Assembly (NCBI GenBank): GCA_036825755.1
Contig: DAISXR010000161.1
Location: 1-5,619, forward strand
Length of the DNA stretch: 5,619 nucleotides
Reading direction: 5' to 3'
DNA from: JAJFTV01 sp036825755
GTDB taxonomy: Bacteria; Chloroflexota; Anaerolineae; Anaerolineales; Anaerolineaceae
Both the position numbers and the translations under genes were made by a program. Of the stretch, positions 5,407 to 5,619 are shown piece by piece (the first letter of the stretch is position 1; every line of letters starts with the position of its first letter). The notes under the pieces are model-generated. The model made no database searches and had not been told where the DNA came from. It was given only the letters and a program-made list of their open reading frames with translations.

Positions 5407-5619
5407 CTATTCGCGGATGGGCAGATACAGCAGGAAATGCAGCGCTTCATCCACCTGGTCAGGCATGGAAGCCGGTTCAAACAAGTACTCGGGGGTCAGG
5501 CATTCCTCCAGGCAGGGGCGGTTTTCCATTTCATACGGGCCGTCCTGCACCCACTGCACCAACTTTGCCCATTTATCCGGCATCGGCAGACCCATGCAGT
5601 CCATCACCGCGTAACGCCC
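5407..5619 (-). CDS. GyrI-like/AraC effector-binding domain protein, C-terminal part
   Basis: The frame is open from the right edge of the window to a TAG at 5409-5407, giving the last 70 residues of a longer protein. The visible part starts GRYAVMDCMG and continues with a W...WV helix, an ECLTPEY strand and a final FLLYLPIRE. This order (a YAV strand, an amphipathic helix, an E-x-x strand, then a closing LYLPI strand at the C-terminus) is typical of GyrI-like small-molecule-binding domains. These form the C-terminus of many AraC- and MerR-type regulators and also occur alone. A DNA-binding domain, if any, would lie beyond the window. The GTG (5607) or ATG (5604) inside the frame is unlikely to be the start, because the domain would be cut. 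The family call rests on pattern only. Confidence 0.6.
   Translation of the reverse strand, partial: GRYAVMDCMGLPMPDKWAKLVQWVQDGPYEMENRPCLEECLTPEYLFEPASMPDQVDEALHFLLYLPIRE

Overview
The window is 5.6 kb of ordinary bacterial chromosome with compact housekeeping or accessory enzyme genes on both strands, plus one unusual 766-bp gene-free stretch (3654-4419) full of repeats and palindromes. Nothing in it fixes the taxon. The moderate-to-high GC, the mix of small enzymes and the dense intergenic palindromic repeats would suit an environmental bacterium such as a member of Chloroflexota (Anaerolineae). That is an impression, not a demonstration.

Layout, left to right. (1) A strong factor-independent terminator hairpin at 11-57. 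(2) An inositol-monophosphatase family gene (suhB-like, minus strand, 76-855). (3) An 87-bp divergent promoter region with a TATAAT box facing each way; the one for pcm sits so close to its ATG that a leaderless mRNA is predicted. (4) pcm, protein-L-isoaspartate O-methyltransferase (plus strand, 943-1608). (5) A 188-bp convergent gap with a GC-rich hairpin at 1748-1770. (6) Two minus-strand genes 63 bp apart, transcribed in the order aldo/keto reductase (2685-3653) then a YkuE-like metallophosphoesterase (1797-2621). (7) The repeat-rich stretch 3654-4419. (8) A pirin-family cupin gene (plus strand, 4420-5322) with a good Shine-Dalgarno. (9) A 19-bp perfect hairpin at 5348-5388 between convergent genes. 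(10) The C-terminal part of a probable GyrI-like/AraC-type effector-binding protein (minus strand) running off the right edge.

The proteins do not form one pathway. IMPase-type phosphatase, isoaspartyl repair methyltransferase, aldo/keto reductase and pirin are all common stand-alone genes in metabolic clean-up, stress or redox roles. The only plausible co-transcription is aldo/keto reductase with metallophosphoesterase.

The part most worth a second look is 3654-4419. It holds a 222-bp-period imperfect duplication (3789-3941 and 4011-4163), each copy carrying the same set of short perfect palindromes. It also holds a tandem 15-bp unit whose degenerate relatives recur inside both copies, a decayed third copy near 4189-4225, and a separate 11-bp-stem hairpin next to a TTCGAAATGACA-type sequence. 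One plus-strand frame crosses the whole stretch with only three stops, and all the repeat units lie in that frame. I read it as a nest of dispersed intergenic repeats, not as a described system. No CRISPR array, transposase, tRNA or rRNA is visible.
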